DNA of 64,000 nucleotides from Dipteronia dyeriana (lineage: Eukaryota > Streptophyta > Magnoliopsida > Sapindales > Sapindaceae): NCBI GenBank assembly GCA_032871835.1, contig CM065301.1, forward strand, positions 81,686,069 to 81,750,068, in the 5' to 3' direction. The position numbers and the translations under genes were made by a program. The notes below the pieces were generated by a model. The model did no database searches. It saw only the letters and a list, made by a program, of their open reading frames with translations, and was not told the DNA's origin. Positions 10,338 through 21,422 of this stretch are shown here, piece by piece. Position 1 is the stretch's first letter. Each line of letters begins with the position of its first letter.

Positions 10338-11048
10338 TCATGTTACTAATACGCATCTATAATACGCATCTATCGGCCACTTTATGACTTTTATTTTTTT
10401 AATTTACTAGATTAACGGTAACTCAATCATTTGTTTTGTTTTTTTTTTCCCTTTAAGATAAATGTGTATAATCTATCTAATCTAGACGTCATGGGATTTT
10501 GTCTATCATAATTTAAGATTTCTAAATGATCAAAATTGAAATTTAAAGAATTTATTTTCACTTGAGAAGTTGCAATAGCCTAATAATAAATATTTTGTTT
10601 TATAAAAAATATCATACTCACATAAATAAATAGTTTTTTGTGGAACAAAATACATAAAATAACTTTTTTAGTCATCTATTTATTAAACAACAATAATGAG
10701 CATCGATAGTAAATATTTAAAAATATACTATTACAGATCAATAAAATTATTAACAAGCTTAAATTTTTTTTTTTTAAAAGAGAATTTTTTTTAAGAAGTT
10801 TAATTCATTAGCATCAATATATTTTTTAATTATATATTTTTTTTATTCAATTTATAATAAAGGATTTAAATTGTCATATTTGATTTAAATAAAGTAAACT
10901 AATGGTAGGGGTATTTTACTGATAGTTTAAACTATAGAGTTTGATTTTAAATTTAATCAAATTTCAAGGAGCTATTTACAAATCGCCCATAATTTTATTA
11001 AACAGAAACACTGTAACTTGAGTGCAGATAGTGGGTAGTTAGGTCTTT
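10338..11048. other. AT-rich DNA upstream of the F-box exon
   Basis: No gene recognised. It would contain the promoter of the F-box/LRR pseudogene, but no convincing TATA element is placed. Confidence 0.4.
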
Positions 11049-11307
11049 ATGAAATTACACAGCGAGAATCAGCGGCTAGAAGAGCTGGGTGGGGCTTTCG
11101 GGGAAACGTGACGGCTTTGAAATTCTCGTCGTTGGGTGGCATAGAAGTGCTGACATCGGTGCAATTCGTGTGCTTGTCATGGCTTAAGATTTGGATGGCG
11201 AATACGGCATGGACTTTGACTTGGACATGAACCATCGACCGTAGCAACTGCCACTTGCATGTCTCATATTTTGGCAACGATGAACTTCTCCACTACATCG
11301 CTGATCG
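11049..11307 (+). pseudogene. F-box/LRR protein, first exon (F-box part), broken
   Basis: Read across frameshifts, this stretch encodes the F-box start of plant F-box/LRR proteins of the FBL23/SKIP19 type. Recognisable pieces are VTALKFSSLGGIEVLTSVQF (F-box, with VC..SW following), then in another frame EYGMDFDLDM, then TIDRSNCHLHVSYFGNDELL, then HYIADR, followed by a GT donor at 11308. At least two frameshifts and a TGA at 11228-11230 break it. Such proteins are substrate receptors of SCF ubiquitin ligases. The matching LRR exon lies 10.8 kb downstream. Confidence 0.7.
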
Positions 11308-11542
11308 GTACTTCATTTCTTTTCTTTAGAGCATGTTTATGGATGCAAATGGAAATGGGGATGGACTCGGCCTCTTTGGATGACCATTTACTTATTTATA
11401 TTTTTAATTTTTGTGTGTGAATATTGAATTTTGCTTATTTCTTTCATTGTTGTCGGTATAAGTACCGACAACAATGCACTATCCCAGATGTTGTGTAATG
11501 TTTTTATATATATATAGGGTTTAAAAAATAAATAGTATTTTT
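11308..11542. other. start of the F-box/LRR pseudogene intron
   Basis: GT donor, then AT-rich sequence without coding signal. A short inverted repeat, TTGTTGTCGGTATAAG and TACCGACAACAAT, lies near 11450-11475. Confidence 0.5.
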
Positions 11543-12670
11543 TAGAGGTGATGTTTCAACAGTATCACTGTTCGTATAGTTTATGTTTAAAAGACACTTA
11601 TTATGGTGAACAGAAAAAAATGTCTATAATAATTGTTTCATCAGAATCTTTCATTCATTTTTTTACAGTGAGAGTTATGAAATAGAGAGAGAAAGTTTCA
11701 TTGAAACTCAGGCACTACGCAGACGCATTCGGGGGTCGAGCTCCCCGCCGAGCTTGCGGTGGTCGATTCGAGCTTTTTTACCAAGTGCCCGAGCTTTTTT
11801 GGTAAGGGTTCGAGCCTTTTTGCCAAGTTAAAAAAAAGCTCGGGCACTTGGCAAAAAAGCGGGCACTTGGTAAAAAAGCTCGAACCCATTAAAAAAAACT
11901 CGGGCACTTGGTAAAAAAACTCGAATCAAGCTTTTTTACCAAGTGCCCGAGCTTTTTTTAATGGGTTCAAGCTTTTTTGTCAAGTGTCCGAGCTTTTTTT
12001 TTACTTGATTCGAGCCTTTTTGCCAAGTTAAAAAGAGCTCGGACACTTGGTAAAACAACTCGAACCCATTAAAAAAAGCTCGGGCACTTGGCAAAAAAGC
12101 TCGATAATGGGTTCGAGCTTTTTTGTCAAGTGTCCGAGCTTTTTTTTTACTTGATTCAAGATTTTTTGACAAAAAAACTTGGAGACAAATCAAAAAAACT
12201 CGGAAGAGTATAAAAAAACTCAGAATCATATCAAAATAGCTCGTACACTAATAAAAAAGGCTCGAAGTATTTTAAAAAAGTCTCAAACAGAATCTGGAGA
12301 CTAAATGTTCATACATGTTCATACAAAGACTGTGACAACAAATCATATTGAATGAATATATTGTTAAACCACAGAGAAATATATGACAATGTATAAAAGA
12401 AGATCACAAACATATGTTATTTTTTTTTAACAGAAACTGGAAAGAGACAAGTTTTTTGGAGAGAGATAAGTTGTAGATCGATTTCCAGACAACTATTTTG
12501 GAGAGAGAGGAGTTATCGTTTTCAAAGTGTAGATAGAAGCACAATGAGAATAAAAATAGATTATTTAAGGGTAATTTGGATAGTTCACCATAATAGGTGC
12601 CTTTTAAACTTAAGTTATTAAAACAGTGACATCATTACAACACCCACAAAAAAAGGTGACATATCTCACC
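11543..12670. mobile_element. Mutator-like non-autonomous element with internal repeat array
   Basis: Long terminal inverted repeats of about 90-100 bp: the left end runs from AGAGGTGATGTTTCAAC to ACACTTATTATGGTGAAC, and the right end is the inverse, GTTCACCATAATAGGTG to TCACC. TIRs of this length suggest Mutator-like origin; a 9-bp target duplication was not confirmed. No transposase. The interior is filled by a repeat array described separately. Confidence 0.6.
11755..12260. repeat. direct and inverted minisatellite (CTCGGGCACTTGG / CCAAGTGCCCGAG)
   Basis: More than ten copies of a core CTCGGGCACTTGGTAAAAAA, or its reverse complement, alternate with ATGGGTTCGAGC-type spacers. Because both orientations occur, the array is palindromic at several scales. 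It keeps frames open by chance, producing spurious reading frames. Confidence 0.85.
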
Positions 12671-12690
12671 ATTTCCAATATATATATATA

Positions 12691-12855
12691 ATCAGAACAG
12701 ATTTTGGCTTAAGATCTTCACCCACCTCTGATTGTGTTTCGAAGGTAAGTACCCTGTTTAGGCCGTTGTGGTAAGGCCGTGTGTGGGGAAAGCGGACGAT
12801 TAAGCTTTCGTTGAGATGGTCGTGGAGCTCTCTGCCGTCATCATGGTATCAAAGC
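12691..12855 (+). repeat. left terminal direct repeat of the pararetrovirus
   Basis: 165 bp nearly identical to 18396-18560. It begins ATCAGAACAGATTTTGG and ends at the primer-binding site. The left flank changes abruptly to a TA-rich host sequence. Confidence 0.9.
12844..12855 (+). promoter_or_regulatory. tRNA-Met-type primer-binding site
   Basis: TGGTATCAAAGC resembles the plant initiator tRNA-Met complement TGGTATCAGAGC, used by caulimovirids to prime minus-strand DNA synthesis. Confidence 0.75.
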
Positions 12856-12930
12856 CTTTTCTTGTTTCTCAGGAAGAAAAAATCATAGAAATAGATGTAA
12901 ACCAGATGAAGAAAAGGACTTATTAAAACA

Positions 12931-13683
12931 ATGGCAAACAACATACCTGATAACACTCCAGCTAGACTTTCTTCTACTATTTCTATCCGTCAAACTCAAA
13001 CAAACAAAATCCAGAACCTTGTTGAATATACCCATATCCCAGAATCGGCACAAATCACCGAAACCGCTCTCCCTTTATTAAACCCTTATACTGTGTTTAA
13101 GCGCAGTAGATCCCTCTCTAGGAGAGTCACAGCTCTTGTCCAACACCGTTCTCCCCCGATAAAGGAGTACGTCCAATCCATGGCCCTGAACAATTGTCTG
13201 ATCCCAGCCTTTGCAACTGAACAATATGTCGATCTAGAAATTGGTCAACCCTTGATTGACCACTGGATCAAAGAAGGATACTCGCATCTGCACATCGGGG
13301 CCATAAGGATAATCCTTACCCTACATGGTAGGAAAGGACTTCCAGTCATGGCCAGAATTGCTCTTCTCAACACGATCTACAAACAGTACGAACACGCAAT
13401 CATCGGAACGTGCCTAACAACTCTTCATGCGGGAAGCATTTCACTCACCTACTATCCCAATTTCAACATCCCACTCAGAGACCAGAATTTTCACAACTGT
13501 CTCAAGATTCAACTTCAAATAGTAGGAGCCCCCATGATGCCTAACTCTTACATGGCTACGTTACACCACCAGATTGCCTATAGGCTTCAAGACCATGCCC
13601 TTGATCTCCCTATCCCTGGACATACCAGAGATACCATCTTCATCAAAGTCGAAAGAGAAGATGAAGTTCCCACTATTAGCTAG
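12931..13683 (+). pseudogene. pararetrovirus movement-protein-like ORF
   Basis: This 250-codon frame has an ATG 76 bp after the primer site. The central part (roughly residues 60-200) has the 30K-type caulimovirid movement-protein pattern, with blocks such as HLHIGAIRIILTLHGRKGLP and ISLTYYPNFNIPL. These proteins enlarge plasmodesmata for cell-to-cell movement. The frame is open here but ends at 13683. The next segments continue in other frames, consistent with a once longer polyprotein. As part of a decayed integrated copy it is treated as non-functional. Confidence 0.75.
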
Positions 13684-13722
13684 ATTCCTAAGCAACTCCC
13701 TAGAGAAAAGCTCACATAAATC

Positions 13723-14337
13723 ATGCCTCTCAAGTGGATCACTAACTATGAGAATGCCTTCCAAAACACTACCCCTGTTGTTGCTACAAACACCAAGGTC
13801 GCCAAATTAAATGATGGTTCCATCCAGACTAATTATGAACCAATCAACACTTCTGCTACAGAAGCAGCATCCATCACTTCACTACCCAGTGCCCCTCCTG
13901 TGTCCCAAGTCCTCATGATCCGACCTGTTACTTCAGAAAAGGAAATTCCAATCCATTGTTTCGAACATGATGGGACCCCCGTTTATACTGACAAGATCAA
14001 CAACCATTTCATATGGGACGTTGACCCAGAAATGTGCGATGCAGAATGTGAATGCAGAGTTTGCTTCAAACCTATGAAGTCACCTTGTAAGCCAACTCGC
14101 ATTACTCGAGATCCAAAGGACCCCCACAGTCCTTGGAACGGTTTACTACCAATAAAAAACAAGCCTCTCTCTATCTATGACAGAGCTCTCCAAATCTTGA
14201 AAGATGAAGGATTACTTCCAGATGAGCCAAACGAACCGGAACGAATCCTGCCTCCTGCTCCAACTCCCGTTCCTTGTTTCATGGCTTCCAGTTACGATAA
14301 GGACTTCCAACCTCTGGAATCCTCCTCGAACCCATAA
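13723..14337 (+). pseudogene. pararetrovirus polyprotein segment downstream of the movement domain
   Basis: A 204-codon open stretch in a different frame from the movement ORF. It is Pro/Thr-rich with an acidic Cys cluster (CDAECECRVCFKPMKSPC), which could bind metal. No enzyme domain is recognised. Position between movement and coat regions suggests a linker or movement C-terminus. Confidence 0.5.
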
Positions 14338-15303
14338 AGAAATCTATTTTCAAGACCTTTCATCCAGTCTACTGAGGTCCTACCCGATGGATCCCTCAAA
14401 TAGCCTTCTCAGGCTGAACAAGTCCTTAATTGGCACACCCGTAATGCCACAGTCCAAAATAGGGTTCTTCACTCTATTGACCAAAAGATTGACCAGGTCA
14501 CACACCATGTTTCCCAACACGACCTTCACCTCCAACATCTGGACTCGACTCTCCGTAACATGTATACAAATTTGCAATCAAGAATTGCTCGGTTAGATGT
14601 TGACCTCCACTAGTACATTAATCAGAGATATTTTGGCCCTGAATTTGATAGCAAAGAAAGGGAAATCAGACAACTCAAAGACCAGTTAGACCAAATAACT
14701 CGTGATCACTTCACCAGCACGCCTTATATGCCGAGACCACATCTCTATTCTCCATCCTTGATTTTCCCTACTCAGTCTCCACCTCCTCCTTCCAGGCCCC
14801 CTGACCACACCCATTTTTTCAAATCAACCGGAGATCTTTTTAGAAAATACCTACCTTTATCTACACATCCTAACCAACCATCCTCAAGCAGGGTAAAGAG
14901 AACATCTTCCCAAAAAAAGAAGGCCCCAGACCATCATAAGCACACAACACCCGACCACCGTAAGCATGCCTTTTATGTGGCCTCTCACCAATTCCCCTCT
15001 CCAAATGACCACATCTCCTCAGAAGCCTCCTACACTCCTATAGAACCCACAGAATCCTCTTATGAATCCCTCTCATCGTGGGAAACGTATTCCCCAGATT
15101 CCTCAGACTCTCCGGATTCCTCTGATCATGCAAATCACTCAGACCCAGATGCATTGCCGGATCTTTCCCAGATCTTCTTAGCAACCAGAGCTGATCCTCA
15201 ACCATCCACTCAGACAGTTGACACGTCTGAATCCTCAGGAGAAACCACCGAAGAGTCTGCTCCTATGGTAGACGAACCATCAGATCATAGGCCCGGGGCC
15301 TAA
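14338..15303 (+). pseudogene. pararetrovirus Ser/Pro-rich segment (broken)
   Basis: 14338-14727 is coding-like with frame changes; parts near 14600-14700 suggest a helical or coiled segment. 14728-15303 is an open 191-codon stretch rich in Ser, Pro and Asp with basic SQKKKAPDHHKH-type runs. Low-complexity regions like this are common N-terminal to caulimovirid coat domains. No stronger assignment is possible. Confidence 0.45.
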
Positions 15304-16195
15304 GACCATCCCTCAAAAGCCTACAAATGGCCCATGGTTTAATTTTGATGACCTAGCTCCCCGCCAATGGAGAAGAAGAATATCAGAAATGAGCGCCTCG
15401 CTCGACCTGCAAACAGCAAAGCGTGAAAATAACACATAAGCAATCTTGAGAGAATTCGCTTCCAGGTTCACTGGATCTCTCAGAGATTGGTACCAGCCCC
15501 TTGGAGAATATAGACAGTTACGATTAGTCAGATGCAGGTCTGTATCCCTAGCAACAGGGATCGTATTCTGAGAATTCCTCGGAGATGCCTCTCAACTCTA
15601 TAAACAGACCAGGCAAGAATTCTTCGAAATACGGTGCTGTTCTCTTGACAAAAGAGACATAGACTACCACTACAGACGCATGTCCTTTAGGTACCATGCT
15701 CATAGTGGAATCAAAGATGAAACATTAAGGCAGGTGTATTTGAACTCCCTCCCTACAGAACTTCAAGGAGAACTCCAATGATTGATTGAACTCTATGGCA
15801 GGAGCTTACGTGATATTTCCTTAGGGTAAATACATATGTTCACCCATACCGCTTTAGACAAACTTTACGCCACACAAATGGTTTTTGTAAAAATGATCAG
15901 AGAAGGCTGGAAGTATGATAGGTATTGCAAATTTCCTCCTACATACCACCTCAAATGCAACTCCACGGAACACTGCAACTGTAGAGCCAACAGAGCCTAC
16001 AGGAAGAAACCTCGGAAGGAAATGAATTTCTCAAATCCCAAGAGAAATAGAAAGTATAAATATTACAGAAAGAAAGCAAGGAGATCCTGGAACAAAACCA
16101 ACAAGTGGTTTGCCTGCGGACAAGAAGGCCACTATGCCAAACAATGTCCTAACAAAAGGGCAAAATCAGCAAAGCTCATCCGACAGCTCCGGTAG
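15304..16195 (+). pseudogene. pararetrovirus coat-protein-like region with zinc knuckle (broken)
   Basis: 15350-15830 encodes, with several stops, a caulimovirid capsid-like core (FASRFTGSLRDWYQPLGEY, DIDYHYRRMSFRYHAHSGIK), then a Lys/Arg-rich stretch at 15990-16100 and a zinc knuckle near 16110 (ACGQEGHYAKQCP). The first Cys of the CCHC motif is replaced by Trp. The capsid domain would package nucleic acid. Confidence 0.65.
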
Positions 16196-17345
16196 GTTGC
16201 CAATGACATCCCATCCGATGCAGACATCGAATCTATCTTCTCAGAACAAGAAGATGTCAACCAACTGACTTCTTTCATGATCCAAGTCTCAGAAGACTCC
16301 GACATACCCTCAGAATCTACATGATATACAAATCCAGACACTCTCTCAGAAGCTTACCAAGCCACCAGCAATGAGAGTACATGCCCCTAGGTCCAGATTC
16401 AAGTCCTAATAACAAAGTACTCCAAACCCGTCCCTGTCATTGCCTATTTCGACACTGGAGCACATTCATCAATGATGAATCCCAGAGTCCTACCTGCAGA
16501 AGCCTGAAAAAAAGAAAAAAATGAGTTCCTAGCAGCAGATGGATTTTTTTTTATTACATACCTAATTTCCAAACACAAGGTTGGGATACAGTTCTTCCCC
16601 TCATTCACACTTTGGACTCATGTCATTGGAACACCCCTTCCTGACAAAGATATCCTTATCGGATGGGACATTTACAGTCAATCCGGAGCTATTAGAATCC
16701 TCCATAATGAAATCCGGTATAAAAGGGAATTCAAACCTTTTATCGACATACCCAAGATCTTCCCTCTCTCTTCCATCAATCCCAACTTCCAACAAATACA
16801 AGAAAAACTTCTGGAATTTTGTACCAACAATCATGCAGAGTTCAAGCACCCAAACCCCCTATGGAAAAATCCAGACTTTTTCATTAAGCTTCCCTTCATG
16901 CTCAATGAAGATGTCAACCCAACTAAAGCCACCCATTCGGGAATGTCCCCCCTGACCTCTTACTTGCAACCAAAGAATGCGAAGAACTCCTCAAGCAAGG
17001 GCTCATAGAACCTACCTCTTCCCTTTGGGCTTGCCAAGCATTTTATGTTGAAAAAAGGTCAGAACAAATCAGAGGAAAGAAAAGGCTCGTAATCGATTAC
17101 AAGCCTCTCAACCTCTTCCTTCTCGACGACAAATTCTCAGTCCCTAGAGCCAACACATTATGTTCCCAGCTCCATGGCGCCACTATTTTCTCCAAGTTTG
17201 ACCTAAAAGGAGCTTTCTGGCAAATTGGCATCCACCCTGATGAAAGGTACAAAACGGCATTCTGCCTCCCGAATGCCCAGTACCAATGGACGGTCCTGCC
17301 TTTTGGTCTGAAAACAGCCCCTTCGTCTTCCAAAAGGCCGTTACT
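16196..17345 (+). pseudogene. pararetrovirus protease and partial reverse transcriptase
   Basis: The aspartic protease core is visible near 16440 (AYFDTGAHSSMM). RT starts near 16960 and shows LVIDYKPLN near 17086, FSKFDLKGAFWQIGIHP near 17190-17245 and VLPFGLKTAPS near 17293-17325. The catalytic YxDD block, the rest of RT and RNase H are missing, since sequence after about 17345 no longer aligns by eye. Stops and shifts occur throughout. Confidence 0.8.
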
Positions 17346-18205
17346 AGGATCAAGGTTTCCACCACCAGCTGGTTAATCTCACTAAACCTTTTCTCGATCC
17401 TTTTATTTCTCCCCCTTTTTACTATTACTCCTACTAGGTGTTGTGGTTCTTATGGTGTTTATCTATCTTGCACCATCATGCCATAGTTTTTCCTCTCCAA
17501 GCACTGTATGGTTGCGTCCAGAACCCATCCTCCCGTAGCCTTCATACCTTCCTCCAATGGTTCAACCCTCTGTCCGTCTGGTGATCCGAACTTACTAGAC
17601 TCATGGGTCAATACCACCTCTGGAAGATGGGCCCAGAACCAATCTCAAAGGTATGCTGTATTTGGATCTTCCACAGACCCTACAGATACAACCCACATAC
17701 GCAACTCATTTGGACTTCCAATACCAGCTACGAATGAGATACTTTGTACGACTACAAAAGACTATACCAGACCAGTATCCAAGTCCCTCTCCTCAATTTC
17801 CTTTGTGACGTCAACCACGACAGAACAGATGTCCTTTTCATCATTCCTGATGTCCCACGAGACCCATCAAGGAGTTGAATCCTTTTCTAGAATTCTTACC
17901 TTCTAGACTCTTAAGATCAAGCTGACACGTGGCCTTGCTCCATTTGTGGGGCTCTTGACTCTGACGATGAATACCACGCCACCTGTAACCTCAGCAGCCC
18001 GTAATCTTTAAGCTCATCTTATCTGTTTAATTATTAAAGTGTTTGCCAGCTGCCAGACAACTCTCTTTTGCTTTGTTGAAAACCTGTCATCTACCCGACA
18101 GGACTTATCTCTGCTTTTGTAATATTATTGTGTCGGCCATCAGTCTTGGCCTTATCTTTGTAAGATAAGTGTGTCGGCCAGAGGTTTGGGCCTGATCTCT
18201 CATTC
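17346..18205 (+). pseudogene. pararetrovirus 3' region, degraded ORF of unknown role
   Basis: 17508-17906 is an open 132-codon stretch, but neighbouring frames look equally coding-like over 17480-17990 and none can be assigned. A Cys/His pattern (CSICGALDSDDEYHATC) appears near 17935-17985. Then comes non-coding DNA with two related GTCGGCCA motifs near 18132 and 18173, leading into the promoter. Confidence 0.35.
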
Positions 18206-18265
18206 TCTTTATAAGGAAGTGATGATCTCGTTGTAAGATATTCAAAAATAAGAAGAAATAAAAAT
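18206..18265 (+). promoter_or_regulatory. pararetroviral TATA box and poly(A) signal region
   Basis: TCTTTATAAGGAAGTGATG at about 18206-18224 resembles the TATA-to-start region of caulimovirid 35S-type promoters. AATAAAAA near 18257 follows shortly downstream, as expected where poly(A) addition overlaps the leader. Confidence 0.6.
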
Positions 18266-18395
18266 TTGTGTGTTTTGATCTATATGGCTTTCTAAAGTTT
18301 CTCTAGTCCCAATCTTCCTAAGGTTTTATCTCTAGATCTATGGTTCTTCAAGATCCCAGTATGCTCTATGCTTGCCTCTCATGAGGACCCTGCAT

Positions 18396-18560
18396 ATCAG
18401 AACAGATTTTGGCTTAAGATCTCCACCCACCTCTGATTGTGTTTCGAAAGTAAGTACCCTGTTTAGGCCGTTGTGGTAAGGCCGTGTGTGGGGAAAGCGG
18501 AAGATTAAGCTTTCGTTGAGATGGTCGTGGAACTCTCTGCCGTCATCATGGTATCAAAGC
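18396..18560 (+). repeat. right terminal direct repeat of the pararetrovirus
   Basis: 165 bp matching 12691-12855 with a few differences. It ends exactly at the primer-binding site (GTATCAAAGC, 18551-18560), after which host-like DNA resumes. Confidence 0.9.
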
Positions 18561-19423
18561 TAGTGGCTCCGGCTCTGAATGAAGAAATTGGAGTTTGAAA
18601 TGTAATCAGTTTTTCAAATAATAAATTTTTGAGGAGGAAAACTTGAGTAATTTTGAACTATCTGTTGCTGAGAGGTAGTTGTAATTTGACAAGTGATCAT
18701 GAAGAGTGATATGGATAGTGATGTGAACGGGAACTTGAGTTTTTAGAAGAAGAAAAAATGAAGTACAGAATGACCAAGTGATACATGGTAGATAAGCATT
18801 GAAGCAAAAACTGATAAACAAAGTGGTTTGGAATTTGGAAAACATAATACGGTTGTTTTTTTCTCTTTAAGTTATATTTAATTATCAATGCATCACAGGG
18901 CATTATAGTATTTTATTGACATTACATTCTTTAAGCCATGCACTCTTTCTAATATTGTTTTCATATGTTTAGATAGTTATCATGTGAAGATATTTGGATT
19001 AGTTTGTGACCCAAACCTGGCATATGGAATGCCCTAGGAAACAATATTATAAATGCCATATGGTATATTTACTATCTGAGTATAAGTTTTTATGTAAGTT
19101 TGTTGGGTTTCATGTTCTAGTAAAGAATCTCATAAATGGTCATTTTCATTTTTGTGTATCTGGATTTCTTTCCTGTTCATCTATTTTGCAAGTAGTTTCT
19201 GTAGAGACGAGAGAGAAGTAGGGCTGTGATCATTTTTTGCTAATGGAAGTACAGTGATATGGTTAATATTTTTGATTCTGATATGGCTGATATTTAGATG
19301 TAGAACACAGTCTACATAGATATAATTGAAATATAGTGTAGCACTGCTCAGATACCACATTTTTTGACATGAAGAGAGTTTGAAAGGATTTTTAATTGAG
19401 AAATGTTGTAATTTTTTTATGAA
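18561..19423. other. intron or intergenic DNA
   Basis: No coding exon recognised. It lies inside the expanded intron of the F-box/LRR pseudogene. A short middle LRR exon expected in this family was searched for by eye here and not found. Confidence 0.4.
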
Positions 19424-19570
19424 CAATACTTGGGTACTGACTGGTCAGTACCTTGACCCCACCAATAGGGTGGTGACACGTGTTCTATTTTATTAGATAA
19501 TTAAAAAAAAATTAAAGAAAGAAGGTCACGTGGCAACACCCCATTGGAAATGGTCAGTACCCAAGTATTT
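19424..19570. mobile_element. MITE, about 147 bp
   Basis: Perfectly mirrored ends AATACTTGGGTACTGAC and GTCAGTACCCAAGTATT, with inner inverted CCACCAATAGGG and CCCCATTGG. Same family as 10171-10337. The small size and absence of an ORF mark a non-autonomous DNA transposon. Confidence 0.8.
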
Positions 19571-20534
19571 TTTTTTTTATTATTATGTGATATTTTTATT
19601 CTCTTTGGGGGTGGCTGTAATTGACATTATTTTTTAGGGTTGGCTGTACATGAAAGATAGTTTCTTTTGCTTAGCCGCTTAGGGATCCTTTTTTTGGGTT
19701 GTAACTTGTAAGGTCCCTGTATGTGTGGATAAATTCTTTGTTTCCGATCAACCAAAAAAAAAAAGGAGGAACTTTTATCAAGAAACCATAGATCATGACA
19801 AAGATATAATTGAAACAACAAGGTATCAAGTTATCGGTTTGGAGAGTTTACAAAATTTCAAATCTGAAGTTTCATGGAAGTAGGATGTCAAAAACTGCAT
19901 AAAATGACTTTAAGAGGCTATATATAGATAAATAAATAAATATCGCATATAGTATCCCCAGTATCAAATAGCCATCTGGATTTGTGAATGTAGTCTTCAA
20001 TCTCATCACTAATTTTGATATCCATTCTTCAAGTCTATATCTTGGAACACCTCTGATGTATCTAACTTCTACATGAGGAATCAAAATCAATAATTAATAG
20101 TGATCTTTTCAGTGGTCTAGCATTCTATACACATCACCATTTTTAGGTGTAAGCAGGGCTATTATATCATGAGGGATTTTACTTTCATGCATAAAACTTT
20201 AACAATACTTTTGTTGCACAACTGGTGATTTGTAAGTAGGAAATTCGACTATTCTAGATGAATAGCTTGGGAATACATCTCATTACTGGCAAACTCTGCA
20301 ATATTTTAACTAACCAGGTTTACAAGTCCCTAAATATTCGCCTAATTTCTGTAGGTCAATCATAAAACTCTACAGGCTGAGCTTTCTTCTGTCCTTGGAA
20401 ACTAGTGCATATGTAATCTTTTTTTCAACTTAGCTTAGATTATCATGTTGTTGAAAGGCCATTGATCCCACTATCCTTTGAGACTCTCTAAGATATGTAA
20501 GGTATAGAAATGCAGGACATATTTGAATATATAA
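19571..20534. other. intron or intergenic DNA
   Basis: No gene or RNA recognised; moderately AT-rich with no clear repeat structure. Confidence 0.4.
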
Positions 20535-20774
20535 CATGTTGTTAATGCTATCAATTGGGGCCGGGCCTGGTGTGCCTGGCCCGTTAAAGCCCACCGAGGA
20601 GGCGGGTTGTGTTAGGCACGGCAAGTGAGTTTGGCCTGCCTAGGCTAGCATGGCAAGAGGGTTCGTGCCGTGAGGGGCTAAGAGTTTCTGCCCCTTTGCC
20701 AACATTGCATGGCACGTTAGGCCTTTGTGCCAGGGCGAACGGTCGGCACGGCATGCCGTCCGTTGGCCTGCCAG

Positions 20775-20814
<40 letters not shown>

Positions 20815-21422
20815 ATTTTTTTTATAAAAATTTAACCATTGGTGAAGCCAACGGTAGACTGCACAACTTTTAAAAAAATTACAAAAACCACCACTAAAAA
20901 CTACTATTTTATATTTTTTTCCCTGTTTCAATTTTTCCTTTGAATACCCCACACATTTCAATTTTCGTACACTTTCTCTCTAAATCATACATTTATGATT
21001 TTATGCTTAGTTATTTAGAGAGAGAGTGTATGAAAATTGGAATAAGTGGGGTATTTATAGGAAAATTTGAAACATATGTAAAAATATAAAATAGTAGTTT
21101 TAAGGGGTATTTTTTGTATATATTTTTTTAAATTGTGCAGTCTATCGTTGGTGATTTTTTTTTAAATAATAAAATATTCAATCCAACTAATGGTGGGAAT
21201 TAAAAAAAAAAAATTGTCTGGTGTATCGGCACACCGTGCCGACCGTTGGCCCTGGCACGGGAGCCTAAAGTGCCTTGTTGGAACTCTCGCCCCTACATGG
21301 CACGTACCCTCGTGCCTTGTTAGCCCTGGCACACCAAACTCACTTACCATGCCCGCCTCCTTGGCAGGCCTTGACGGGCCGGGCACGCTAGGCTCGGTCC
21401 CGTTGAGAGCAATAACTTCATG
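20535..21422. mobile_element. 888-bp foldback element
   Basis: Nearly the whole element is an inverted repeat centred near 20990. Arm motifs pair in order: CATG.TGTTAATGCT with its inverse, GGCCGGGCC, GAGGAGGCGGG with CCCGCCTCC, CAAGTGAGTTTGG with CCAAACTCACTT, and the CTCTCTAAAT/ATTTAGAGAG centre. The outer 200 bp of each arm is GC-rich, as in plant hAT ends; the inner part is AT-rich. A (TA)n run lies at 20776-20810 in the left arm. No target duplication was found. Confidence 0.8.

Larger units (their letters stand above)
12691..18560 (+). mobile_element. endogenous pararetrovirus (Caulimoviridae-like), integrated and decayed
   Basis: The segment has 165-bp direct repeats at both ends (12691-12855, 18396-18560), a tRNA-Met-like primer site, then a movement protein, coat-protein-like region, zinc knuckle, aspartic protease and partial RT. 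A pararetroviral TATA/leader region precedes the right repeat. A movement protein distinguishes it from LTR retrotransposons. The unit length of about 5.7 kb is short for the family; the RT catalytic motif and RNase H are absent, so an internal deletion near 17340 is likely. Many stops show it cannot express a working virus. It sits in the intron of the F-box/LRR pseudogene. Confidence 0.85.

Noticed and set aside
11698..12229. Minus-strand open frames of 69 and 97 codons
   Set aside because: They run through the CTCGGGCACTTGG minisatellite and reflect its periodicity, not a protein family.
17508..17906. A 132-codon ORF as an independent viral gene
   Set aside because: Neighbouring frames look equally coding-like with stops; it cannot be assigned to a known gene, so it is described only as a degraded region.
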